Shown piece after piece: positions 1 to 5,981 of a DNA stretch of 6,562 bases. Source of the DNA: Peptococcaceae bacterium UBA3933 (GTDB lineage Bacteria; Bacillota; Peptococcia; Peptococcales; BICA1-8); NCBI GenBank assembly GCA_002385805.1, contig DGEF01000007.1, positions 1 to 6,562 on the forward strand, given 5' to 3'. A program made the position numbers and the translations under genes. The notes beneath the pieces are model-generated. The model worked only from the letters and a program-made list of their open reading frames with translations, did no database searches and had not been told where the DNA came from. How positions within the stretch are numbered: the first letter of the stretch is position 1; every line of letters starts with the position of its first letter.

Positions 1-516
1 CAAAGCGAAACTTGCCCACTTTAATCCAGCTCCCGATTTCAAGGTTATTTCCTTATGGGGAGTCACCTGTCCGCTGATTTCTACAGTCACAAAAGTAGAC
101 TTCTCTGGTAGCGAATTATTGTAGGAAAAATTGATGCTATTAATAAAATTAGCCAGAGGCTCCCGGTTACCATTGTTTTTTTGTTGAAAAAGCACCTGAC
201 CTGTCAACTGGAATTTATGTTCTTCTTGCATATCATCAGGTTTTAAACCATACCTGATTCGTTGTCCATCAGGAAACACCAACACAATTTCCGTACTGGA
301 GCTATCATTATCAATATATTTACATTTTTGAATATCCCTAATAATGGTTATTAATGCCAACCTAAGGTTTTGCTGTAATTCTGATTGGTTACTCACCCTC
401 TGGAAAAAACCGTTGCTGTTTAGCAATAAATTTGACAAGGAAACCATAAGTATACTTAGAATAGTAAGTACGATCATTACTTCTACTAAAGTAAACCCTT
501 TACTATTCCTCAGCAT
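1..516 (-). CDS. Minor pilin, GspJ/PilW type (partial, C-terminus off the left edge)
   Basis: Partial type IV pilin-like protein: 172 codons are open from ATG at 516 to the window edge with no stop. The short leader MLRNSKG precedes the type III signal FTLVE (cleavage after Gly7, Phe at +1, Glu at +5) and a hydrophobic N-terminal helix to about residue 33. The next part, rich in Gln, Leu and Arg (SELQQNLRLALITIIRDIQ), and the later beta-rich region (STEIVLVFPDG, VTVEISG) fit the PilW/GspJ group, whose members help prime filament assembly. The start has a good site (AGGTGA, about 8 nt upstream) and overlaps the end of the preceding pilin gene by 14 nt, so translation is probably coupled. Family assignment rests on the leader, gene order and general pattern; the subfamily (GspJ versus PilW) is less sure. 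The protein should be nearly complete at the edge, judging from usual sizes near 180-220 residues. Confidence 0.85.
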   Translation of the reverse strand, partial: MLRNSKGFTLVEVMIVLTILSILMVSLSNLLLNSNGFFQRVSNQSELQQNLRLALITIIRDIQKCKYIDNDSSSTEIVLVFPDGQRIRYGLKPDDMQEEHKFQLTGQVLFQQKNNGNREPLANFINSINFSYNNSLPEKSTFVTVEISGQVTPHKEITLKSGAGLKWASFAL

Positions 517-880
517 TTTTACGCTCACCTAACCTAGTCATTAAAACCACACTTTTTTCTTTTTTGTTTTCCTTATAATATATTGTGACAACTATTTCCC
601 GCACCCCGTTAACATCAGGTGGAGAAATTTGATAGGCATAGGTAAATTCCGAGTTTTCTCCTACACTACCCGTAATAACCGGAGATTGACCTTTTAACAA
701 CAATTCTTTAGCTTCTTCCAGTTTCTCCTGAGCAAAAAAAACAGCCTGAGTACCCTTTTCGGCTTTAGAAGTAGTATCTATACTTATCTCAAATAAAGAA
801 AGCATAGTGATTAGTGCCAGAGAAAAGATGGTAACTGCCACCATCATTTCTACCAAAGTAAAACCTTTTTCTTTGGCCAC
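503..880 (-). CDS. Minor pilin, GspI/PilV type
   Basis: Small prepilin of 125 residues. The six-residue leader MAKEKG is followed by FTLVE (Gly6 | Phe7, Glu at mature +5) and a hydrophobic helix to about residue 30. The segment AQEKLEEAK near residues 50-58 matches the conserved region after the helix in GspI/PilV proteins, and the C-terminal strand pair (REIVVTIYY, SVVLMTRL) fits that family's small beta domain. In type II secretion and type IV pilus systems GspI-like subunits join GspH, J and K in a tip complex that starts the filament; it acts in the cytoplasmic membrane and then the filament. The start codon is GTG; it is chosen because AGGGGG lies 8 nt upstream and it gives a standard short leader. 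That ribosome-binding site overlaps the stop codon of the GspH-like gene, which suggests coupled translation. GspI versus PilV cannot be separated from the sequence alone. Confidence 0.88.
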   Translation of the reverse strand: MAKEKGFTLVEMMVAVTIFSLALITMLSLFEISIDTTSKAEKGTQAVFFAQEKLEEAKELLLKGQSPVITGSVGENSEFTYAYQISPPDVNGVREIVVTIYYKENKKEKSVVLMTRLGERKNAEE

Positions 881-892
881 AAACCTAACCCC

Positions 893-1357
893 CTATCCAG
901 AAGGTGGTTTATCAGAAATTCTCATCCTTCCCGTTCGATATATAATAATATAGAGAAAATTGTTATCTCCATTTCTTAACCCAATCGTCTGATTAAGAGT
1001 TGTTCCATTTGCATAAAAATAAACTATATGAGAATTTAAAAATCTAATACCGGTAGGTAATTTTACCTCTTTAACAGTTTTCTGGTTAATAAAATCCCTA
1101 ATATAATATGTGTTACTAGTATGATTAATAATTACCCTGTATTCACTTTCCTGACTAATAGCCTGCTGTTGAGCCAGACGTAAATTAGCTAACATTTCCT
1201 TGGCGGCCTTTTCTAACCGTTGAGAAGAAAGAATCCCCTGAATACCGGGGACAGCTAAAGAAGCAAGAAAACTTATAATCACTATAACCACTAATATCTC
1301 CACCAGAGTAAAACCACGCTCACATTTTAAAGAAACATTTCTGTCAGATAACACCAT
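893..1357 (-). CDS. Minor pilin, GspH/FimT type
   Basis: Prepilin of 154 residues. It has an unusually long 15-residue charged leader ending in KCERG, then FTLVE (cleavage after Gly15, Glu at mature +5) and a hydrophobic helix to about residue 36. The region RLAQQQAISQES (60-71) and the C-terminal strands with FYANGTT (114-120) and a final YRTGRMRI (140-147) match the GspH/FimT family, whose domain typically ends in a beta strand with a Gly-Arg pair. Role: minor (pseudo)pilin in the priming complex. The ATG at 1357 has GGGTGA about 8 nt upstream. Codon 2 is GTG and no other start codon occurs before the cleavage site, so the gene must begin inside the prepilin peptidase gene, overlapping it by 31 nt. 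A cysteine in the leader (Cys12) is uncommon. The GspH/FimT assignment is fairly secure; the exact partner set is inferred. Confidence 0.9.
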   Translation of the reverse strand: MVLSDRNVSLKCERGFTLVEILVVIVIISFLASLAVPGIQGILSSQRLEKAAKEMLANLRLAQQQAISQESEYRVIINHTSNTYYIRDFINQKTVKEVKLPTGIRFLNSHIVYFYANGTTLNQTIGLRNGDNNFLYIIIYRTGRMRISDKPPSG

Positions 1358-2079
1358 ATAAAGTCACCCAGTAATAATACTATAAATGTTCCTGTAACAA
1401 GAAAAGGTCCATATGGAACAGGATCTTTACGCTTTCTCTTCTTCAAAATTATCAAGGAAATCCCAATTATACTTCCTAAAAATGAACCAAGAAAAATAGC
1501 AAAAACTGTTTTAGGCCAGCCTAACCAGAGCCCCAAAAGGGCAGCAAACTTTACATCTCCTCCCCCTAAACCTCCCCGGAAAAGAATTTGGAGGAACAAA
1601 AAGAGAAACCCTGTCCCTAAAAAAGTCAATATAGGGTTGACCAAACCTAAGGGACTAAACAAAAAATGAAAAATGATACCTGAAACTAATAAAACCAGAT
1701 TAACTTTATTGGGAATCAGAAAATTTTCCAGATCAACAAAAGCAATTACTATTAAAAGAGCGGCAAAAAAACAATAATAAAAAGTTTTTACTGTAAAACC
1801 ATATTTAAATACAAGTAAAGAAAATAAAATACCTGTTAACAATTCAACAAAAGGATACCGCCGGAGGATTTTTTCACCACAGCTGCTACACCTGCCTCTT
1901 AATATTAAAAAACTAAAGACAGGAATTAAATCCCAAGGTTTTAAGAAATACCCGCAATGAGGGCAATGAGAAGCTGGAAAGATAATGCTTTCACCCCTAG
2001 GTATGCGGTGAATACACACATTTAAGAAACTACCAATGATTAAGCCAAAAAGAAAAGTAATGATCACCATACTTAACAT
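1327..2079 (-). CDS. pilD: Prepilin leader peptidase / N-methyltransferase (PilD/GspO/ComC family)
   Basis: Membrane aspartic peptidase of 250 residues, near the usual family length. It cuts prepilins after the leader glycine at the cytoplasmic face of the membrane and N-methylates the new Phe1. An N-terminal membrane segment leads into the conserved region GSFLNVCIHRIPRGES (16-31). A cytoplasmic zinc-binding loop follows, with two CxxC pairs (Cys39/Cys42 and Cys64/Cys67), as in bifunctional enzymes. The catalytic aspartates are visible: Asp116 in VDLENFLIPN and Asp175 in GGGDVK, the GxGD signature, with the family's PYGPF motif at 222-226. Several further hydrophobic segments span the membrane. 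The gene starts 2 nt after the GspG-like stop and its own end overlaps the GspH-like gene. Its substrates are most likely the four prepilins beside it, all with G|FTLVE. The ribosome-binding site is weak (AAAGAG), so translation probably depends on coupling with the gene upstream. Confidence 0.97.
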   Translation of the reverse strand: MLSMVIITFLFGLIIGSFLNVCIHRIPRGESIIFPASHCPHCGYFLKPWDLIPVFSFLILRGRCSSCGEKILRRYPFVELLTGILFSLLVFKYGFTVKTFYYCFFAALLIVIAFVDLENFLIPNKVNLVLLVSGIIFHFLFSPLGLVNPILTFLGTGFLFLFLQILFRGGLGGGDVKFAALLGLWLGWPKTVFAIFLGSFLGSIIGISLIILKKRKRKDPVPYGPFLVTGTFIVLLLGDFIWCYLTEMFL

Positions 2080-2081
2080 AG

Positions 2082-2420
2082 TTACTCTTTACTTTCTTCA
2101 TCTATAATCGAAGGTTCAGAAATCACTTTTTTCTTATCACTATCAAGTACATATTTGTATTTACCCGGAGGTTTAGGGATTTCACGAAGATACTCATATA
2201 AATCATTTAACTTATCAGGTGTTTTATTATTTTCTACCATATAAAGCTCCAGTGCAGCGTTCAGTGTCCGTAAGTCTGCTTTTACCTGAGCCTTCCTTGC
2301 TTCTTCAACACTATCCCCCAGAGCAAACACCGCTAAGGAAGCTAAAATACCAATAATCACCACCACAACTAGCAGCTCTACCAGGGTAAAACCTTTTTCA
2401 TCCATTTTTTTTAAAAACAT
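2082..2420 (-). CDS. Major pilin-like protein, GspG/T2SG type
   Basis: Prepilin of 112 residues from the chosen ATG. The leader MFLKKMDEKG is followed by FTLVE (cleavage after Gly10, Glu at mature +5), a very hydrophobic helix (LLVVVVIIGILASLA), then the amphipathic helix with AQVKADLRTLNAALELYMVEN, the hallmark of GspG-like and Gram-positive major pilins. The C-terminal domain is short, very charged and without cysteine, so no disulfide loop forms. As the first pilin gene after the platform gene it is the likely bulk filament subunit. Start choice: an in-frame GTG at 2465 would overlap the platform gene by 14 nt but has no visible ribosome-binding site. The ATG at 2420 has AGAAGGAG directly upstream, though closely spaced, and gives a normal leader; ATG 2405 would leave a five-residue leader. 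Major pilin versus pseudopilin cannot be decided from the sequence. Confidence 0.9.
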   Translation of the reverse strand: MFLKKMDEKGFTLVELLVVVVIIGILASLAVFALGDSVEEARKAQVKADLRTLNAALELYMVENNKTPDKLNDLYEYLREIPKPPGKYKYVLDSDKKKVISEPSIIDEESKE

Positions 2421-2451
2421 TTCTCCTTCTAAGTCACTCCTTTTGTTTTCT

Positions 2452-3669
2452 TTAATTAATGCCACCTATTACGCTAAACATGGGAATTAAGACTCCAAGC
2501 ACAACCAGACCCACAATAATACCTAACAACACCAGTATTATCGGCTCGATTAATTTAGGTAATCTTTCCGCAGTTTCTACTACCTCATTATCATAATAAC
2601 TACCTACCTTCAGCAAAAGACTGTCAATTGTCCCTGACTGCTCCCCTACGGCAATCATCTGTACCATCATTGGCGGAAAGACACTGTTTTTCCTAAAACT
2701 CTCCGTTAAACTTTTCCCGTTTTTTATATTCTCCCGAGTTTTTTCAATTTCCCCTTGCCAGGCTAAATTGCCGATAGTCAACTCCACCACCTTTAAAGCC
2801 TCATATAACGGTACACCACTCTGGAGAAGATTGGCTAAAGTACGACAAAAACGGGAAGCGATCACTTTCTGATTTAACTCTTTTAGAAAAGGTAGCTTTA
2901 ACAATAATTCATCCAACCGTTTTTTACCTTGAAAACTCCGCAGGTATAAAATTAAAATACTTGCCAGGAAAAATAATCCTAGAAGTAACAAGTACCAATA
3001 TCGATTAAAAATTAAACTAATCTTGAGAACTATTTTCGTACCCATAGGTAGAGGAGCATTTAAATCCTCTAAAATCCCCGCAAATACCGGTACCACAAAA
3101 GTAAAAATGACACAAAGGGCTAATAATGCTATTACCATCACCAAGGCAGGATAAACTAATGCTGTTTTTACCTTTTCCCTGGACTCCGTTTCTTTTTCAA
3201 AATATTCAGCTAATCTGGCTAAAACACTGTCCAAAAAGCCACCTACCTCAGCAGTAAAAACTAAGTCCCTCATGATAGGAGGGATTTCTCGGGAAAGTTG
3301 GGCACAGGCATCACCAAAACTTCGTCCTTCCCGTAATTCTTTCAATAAAATTTGACTTAATTTCTTAACAGAAAGTGATGTTTGATTATACATATTCACC
3401 TGTAAAGCATATTCCAGAGAAAGCCCTGCCTCCAACATAAAAGATAATTGACGACAGAAAATAGCTAAATCTTTTAACTTAACTCGAGGGGAAAATAAAA
3501 TTCCTAACATCTTTTCAACTATTGTTCCTTGTTTTTGCTGTTTAATATCGATTACAAACAGTCCGGATTGCTGTAATTTTCTTACAGCATCTATTAACAA
3601 GTCAGTCTCAATCTTTCCTTCAATTAAATTCCCTTCTTTGTCCCTGGCTTTATATAAGAAAAAAGCCAT
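2452..3669 (-). CDS. pilC: Pilus assembly inner-membrane platform protein (PilC/GspF/ComGB family)
   Basis: Polytopic membrane protein of 405 residues, the normal family length. It is the platform on which the assembly ATPase acts to extrude pilin subunits. The start MAFFLYKARDKEGNLIEGKIE is the classical PilC N-terminus. Two T2SSF domains follow, around residues 70-195 and 270-395. Each begins with a matching helix (FCRQLSFMLEAGLSLEYAL; FCRTLANLLQSGVPLYEAL) and contains a GG/SG turn (AEVGGFLD; GEQSGTID), showing the internal duplication. Hydrophobic segments lie near 174-195, 224-244 and 375-399. ATG 3669 is preferred because AGG lies 9 nt upstream and it matches the family N-terminus; ATG 3675 and TTG 3678 are alternatives. 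The gene follows the ATPase gene by about 19 nt in the same operon. Assignment is secure; pilC, gspF or comGB naming depends on which filament is made. Confidence 0.97.
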   Translation of the reverse strand: MAFFLYKARDKEGNLIEGKIETDLLIDAVRKLQQSGLFVIDIKQQKQGTIVEKMLGILFSPRVKLKDLAIFCRQLSFMLEAGLSLEYALQVNMYNQTSLSVKKLSQILLKELREGRSFGDACAQLSREIPPIMRDLVFTAEVGGFLDSVLARLAEYFEKETESREKVKTALVYPALVMVIALLALCVIFTFVVPVFAGILEDLNAPLPMGTKIVLKISLIFNRYWYLLLLGLFFLASILILYLRSFQGKKRLDELLLKLPFLKELNQKVIASRFCRTLANLLQSGVPLYEALKVVELTIGNLAWQGEIEKTRENIKNGKSLTESFRKNSVFPPMMVQMIAVGEQSGTIDSLLLKVGSYYDNEVVETAERLPKLIEPIILVLLGIIVGLVVLGVLIPMFSVIGGIN

Positions 3670-3688
3670 TTTCATCAACCTGCCATAT

Positions 3689-5209
3689 CTATAAGTTTAT
3701 GGTAACCCGCATTACTTCTTGTACGGTGGTTATACCTTTTAGGGCTTTTTCTAATCCGTCAGCTCTCATGGTAATCATGCCTTTTTTGACAGCTGCTTCT
3801 TGAATAGTTTCTGCATCTGCCTTTTCTAATAAAAAGTCCCGCTCCTCAGACTCCACAATTAAGACCTCCTGAATGGCAGTTCTGCCTTTATAGCCGGTAA
3901 AGTTACAATTAACGCATCCTGCACCTCTGATTAGAGTAAAAGGTAGCCGATAATACTCAGGTCCTAAAAATAATCTCTCCGGGGAGTTTTTATCCGGTTC
4001 ATACTCTTCCCGACAATGGGGACAAACTTTACGCACCAGTCTTTGGGCCACAATGCCAACCACCGATGACGCCACCAAAAAAGATTCTACCCCCATGTCC
4101 ACTAGTCTTGTTAAAGCACCGGCTGCATTGTTAGTGTGAAGGGTGGAAAGGACTAAATGACCTGTAGTAGCAGCACGCACAGCAATTTGTGCAGTCTCCC
4201 GGTCCCTGATTTCTCCTACCATGATTATATCCGGGTCCTGACGAAGAATAGAACGTAACCCTTTAGCAAAGTCAACTCCTGCTTTAGGATTCACCTGCAC
4301 CTGATTTATCTGATCAAAAACATACTCTACGGGATCTTCAATAGTGATAATGTTTTTTTCCACTGTGTGCAGTTCATTTAAAGCCGCATACAAAGTTGTC
4401 GTTTTTCCACTCCCAGTAGGGCCTGTTACCAGAATCATGCCATAAGGAAAACTTAAAAGTTTAGAAAAGATTTTCAATTGCTTTTCCGAAAAACCCAATT
4501 GACTTATTTGCCGAAGTTTTTGTTCTTGATCTAAAATCCTAATCACCAATTTTTCTCCGAAAATAGTAGGTAGGGAAGAGACACGCAAATCAACTTTTCT
4601 TCCCCCTATTTTAATTTGGATCCGTCCGTCTTGGGGCTTGCGCCTCTCGGCAATATCCATTTTAGCCATTAATTTTAACCTAGAAGCCAAAGGAGAATGT
4701 ACTTTACACGGTAGAGTAAAGATTTCTTGTAGGAGTCCATCAATACGAAACCTGACCTTAATACCCTCTTCATGGGGTTCAATATGAATATCACTTGCAC
4801 CTCTAACAACTGCCTGCTCGATAATACCATTTACAGCTTGAATTATAGGAGTATCGTTTTCATGGTGTAAGCGATCAAAGTCAAAAGTAAATTTATATAA
4901 AAGATTTTCCTCAGTTTCAAATTGGTTAATTGCAGCCACAAGTTCCTGAGAAAAACCCAGGTACCTGTTAATAACTGTATTTAATTCTGCTTCAGTAGTT
5001 AACGCGGGAATAACCTGCAATCCCGTAGCTAAAGTAATTTCATCTAAAGCTATAAAATCTAAAGGATCCACCATTGCCAAAAAAATATTCTTACCTTCCT
5101 TTTTATAGGGAAATACTTTATGCCGGTGAATCAATTCTTCCGGAACACTCCCAATAACTTCCCAGGATATATCCAATTTGCTCAATTGAACATGGGGTAA
5201 TTTCATCAT
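3689..5209 (-). CDS. pilB: Pilus assembly ATPase (PilB/GspE/ComGA family)
   Basis: Hexameric cytoplasmic ATPase of 506 residues that powers filament extension. An MshEN-type N-terminal domain (about 5-85, with FPYKKEGKNIFLAMVDPLD) precedes the N2 domain (about 118-230, ASDIHIEP, DGRI). The motor domain follows: Walker A GPTGSGKT (263-270), Asp box IITIEDPVEY (287-296), Walker B around DPDIIMVGEIRD (325-336) and His box GHLVLSTLHTNNA (350-362). Two CxxC pairs (Cys396/Cys399, Cys432/Cys435) form the zinc site typical of PilB/GspE and absent from PilT retraction ATPases, so this is an assembly motor. It is shorter than PilB proteins of about 560 residues because an additional leading domain is missing; an in-frame TAA seven codons upstream excludes a longer start. 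AAGAGGAG lies 3 nt from the first ATG and 6 nt from the second (5206), so either could be used. First gene of the operon, behind a sigma-H-type promoter. Confidence 0.97.
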   Translation of the reverse strand: MMKLPHVQLSKLDISWEVIGSVPEELIHRHKVFPYKKEGKNIFLAMVDPLDFIALDEITLATGLQVIPALTTEAELNTVINRYLGFSQELVAAINQFETEENLLYKFTFDFDRLHHENDTPIIQAVNGIIEQAVVRGASDIHIEPHEEGIKVRFRIDGLLQEIFTLPCKVHSPLASRLKLMAKMDIAERRKPQDGRIQIKIGGRKVDLRVSSLPTIFGEKLVIRILDQEQKLRQISQLGFSEKQLKIFSKLLSFPYGMILVTGPTGSGKTTTLYAALNELHTVEKNIITIEDPVEYVFDQINQVQVNPKAGVDFAKGLRSILRQDPDIIMVGEIRDRETAQIAVRAATTGHLVLSTLHTNNAAGALTRLVDMGVESFLVASSVVGIVAQRLVRKVCPHCREEYEPDKNSPERLFLGPEYYRLPFTLIRGAGCVNCNFTGYKGRTAIQEVLIVESEERDFLLEKADAETIQEAAVKKGMITMRADGLEKALKGITTVQEVMRVTINL

Positions 5210-5212
5210 AAT

Positions 5213-5220
5213 CTCCTCTT
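5213..5220 (-). promoter_or_regulatory. Ribosome-binding site of the assembly ATPase gene
   Basis: AAGAGGAG on the minus strand lies 3 nt before ATG 5209 and 6 nt before the adjacent ATG 5206. The spacing favours 5206 slightly; the protein would differ by only one methionine. Confidence 0.7.
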
Positions 5221-5240
5221 GTTTGAAATTTTAGAATATT

Positions 5241-5267
5241 ATTCGTTTTTATTTTGTAAATTCCTGC
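5241..5267 (-). promoter_or_regulatory. Sigma-H (Spo0H)-type promoter of the pilus operon
   Basis: On the minus strand GCAGGAATT, an 11-nt spacer, then AACGAAT. This fits the Bacillus sigma-H consensus (RnAGGAwWW, 11-12 nt, RnnGAAT) at every defined position. The -10 part CGAATA also resembles the cin-box of streptococcal SigX/ComX, a related sigma factor. It lies between the aroK terminator and the ATPase gene, where the operon promoter must be, and implies a leader of about 25 nt. A weak sigma-A alternative overlaps it: TTTACA (5255-5260), a 16-nt spacer and TATTCT (5233-5238), with clear mismatches. Recognition by sigma-H is inferred from sequence only. Confidence 0.7.
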
Positions 5268-5295
5268 TAAATTATGTAGATAAACGAAAAAAAAT

Positions 5296-5326
5296 AAAAA
5301 GCTCCAATAAAAAATTGGAACTTTTT
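5296..5326 (-). terminator. Rho-independent terminator after aroK
   Basis: Inverted repeat of 13 bases (5296-5308 and 5314-5326) around a five-base loop. On the minus-strand transcript the single imperfect position is a tolerated U-G wobble, but on the plus strand it is an A-C mismatch, which supports reading on the minus strand. The 3' arm ends in U5 and is followed by A and a further U-run (to about 5287). The hairpin begins 1 nt after the aroK stop and insulates aroK from the pilus operon. Confidence 0.9.
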
Positions 5327-5327
5327 A

Positions 5328-5861
5328 TCAATTCTCCTCTTTACCGGTATATTCATTTAAAAATTTGAGAATTTCATTAATAATTTGTTCAAAATCCAAA
5401 TTGGAAGTATCAATAGTAAAATCTGCATATTTATAGAAATTATCCCTTTCCTGCAGAAGTTTAACAATATTTTCATAAAGGTTACCTTTTTTGAGAAGGG
5501 GTCTATTGTTTCTTCTTTTGACCCTTTCATAAATTATATCAGGATTTGCTGTCAAACATATTAAAATACCATGTTGGCGCAATTTATCGATAATTTCCTG
5601 ATCTAAAACCATTCCCCCACCTGTAGCAATAATGGCGTTTTCCTTTTTAACTAACTTCTGCAGCATCAGTTCTTCTTCAGAGCGAAATCTTATTTCTCCA
5701 TATTTCTGGTAGAGTCTATTCATAGTCATCCCTGTTACTTTTTCAATTTCTTGATCAGTGTCATAAAAATCCATGTGTAAAATATTTGCCAAACGCTTAC
5801 CAACAGCAGTTTTCCCTGTACCCATAAAACCAATTAAAATAATGTTACTTTTTTTCTCCAT
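5328..5861 (-). CDS. aroK: Shikimate kinase
   Basis: Cytosolic enzyme of the shikimate pathway: phosphorylates shikimate at the 3-OH using ATP, toward chorismate and the aromatic amino acids. At 177 residues it has normal family length. Visible motifs: P-loop GFMGTGKT (11-18); DTD at 34-36, which binds magnesium and shikimate; the substrate-binding arginine in IRFRSEEE (Arg60 by position); GGG at 81-83; the lid motif RRNNRPLL with Arg120; and the C-terminal arginine in ERDNFYKYAD (Arg139). ATG 5861 has GCAGGTG with a 7-nt gap. The gene has its own sigma-A promoter and a strong terminator, so it is probably expressed apart from the genes on either side. An aroK next to type IV pilus genes recurs in other bacteria (pilMNOPQ-aroK-aroB in gammaproteobacteria), without a known functional link. 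Assignment is very secure; aroK versus aroL naming is by convention. Confidence 0.97.
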   Translation of the reverse strand: MEKKSNIILIGFMGTGKTAVGKRLANILHMDFYDTDQEIEKVTGMTMNRLYQKYGEIRFRSEEELMLQKLVKKENAIIATGGGMVLDQEIIDKLRQHGILICLTANPDIIYERVKRRNNRPLLKKGNLYENIVKLLQERDNFYKYADFTIDTSNLDFEQIINEILKFLNEYTGKEEN

Positions 5862-5907
5862 ATGATTACACCTGCCTTCTAATACTCTGTCTATTTCCCC
5901 AAAAAAA

Positions 5908-5936
5908 ATTATACATTAATTAATAACTGCCCTCAA
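5908..5936 (-). promoter_or_regulatory. Sigma-A promoter of aroK
   Basis: On the minus strand TTGAGG (5936-5931), a 17-nt spacer, then a perfect -10 TATAAT (5913-5908). It is followed by a T-run and GGGGAAATAG, giving a leader of roughly 40 nt before the aroK ATG. The -35 matches TTGACA at four of six positions. It lies between the upstream gene's terminator and aroK. Confidence 0.8.
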
Positions 5937-5958
5937 ATTAACAATTATCAAACCAAGG

Positions 5959-5981
5959 AAAAACTGCTGGATTACAGCAGT
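5959..5981 (-). terminator. Rho-independent terminator after the MerR-like gene
   Basis: On the minus strand ACTGCTG, loop TAATC, CAGCAGT: a perfect 7-bp stem (5975-5981 with 5963-5969) ending in a run of five T. The hairpin starts at the base right after the TAG stop. The U-run is short (then CC), so termination may be partial. Confidence 0.75.

Noticed and set aside
344..532. Plus-strand open reading frame of 62 codons
   Set aside because: It lies antisense to the partial GspJ/PilW-like gene, whose FTLVE signal, ribosome-binding site and uninterrupted frame are convincing. The plus-strand product has no recognisable features and is a shadow.
2421..2465. GTG-initiated 15-residue extension of the GspG-like pilin
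   Set aside because: No ribosome-binding site precedes the GTG and the leader would be 25 residues, while ATG 2420 has a purine-rich site directly upstream. Kept only as an alternative.
3670..3678. TTG (3678) or ATG (3675) start for the platform protein
   Set aside because: ATG 3669 gives the typical MAFFLYKARD-like N-terminus and better spacing to AGG; the difference is at most three residues.
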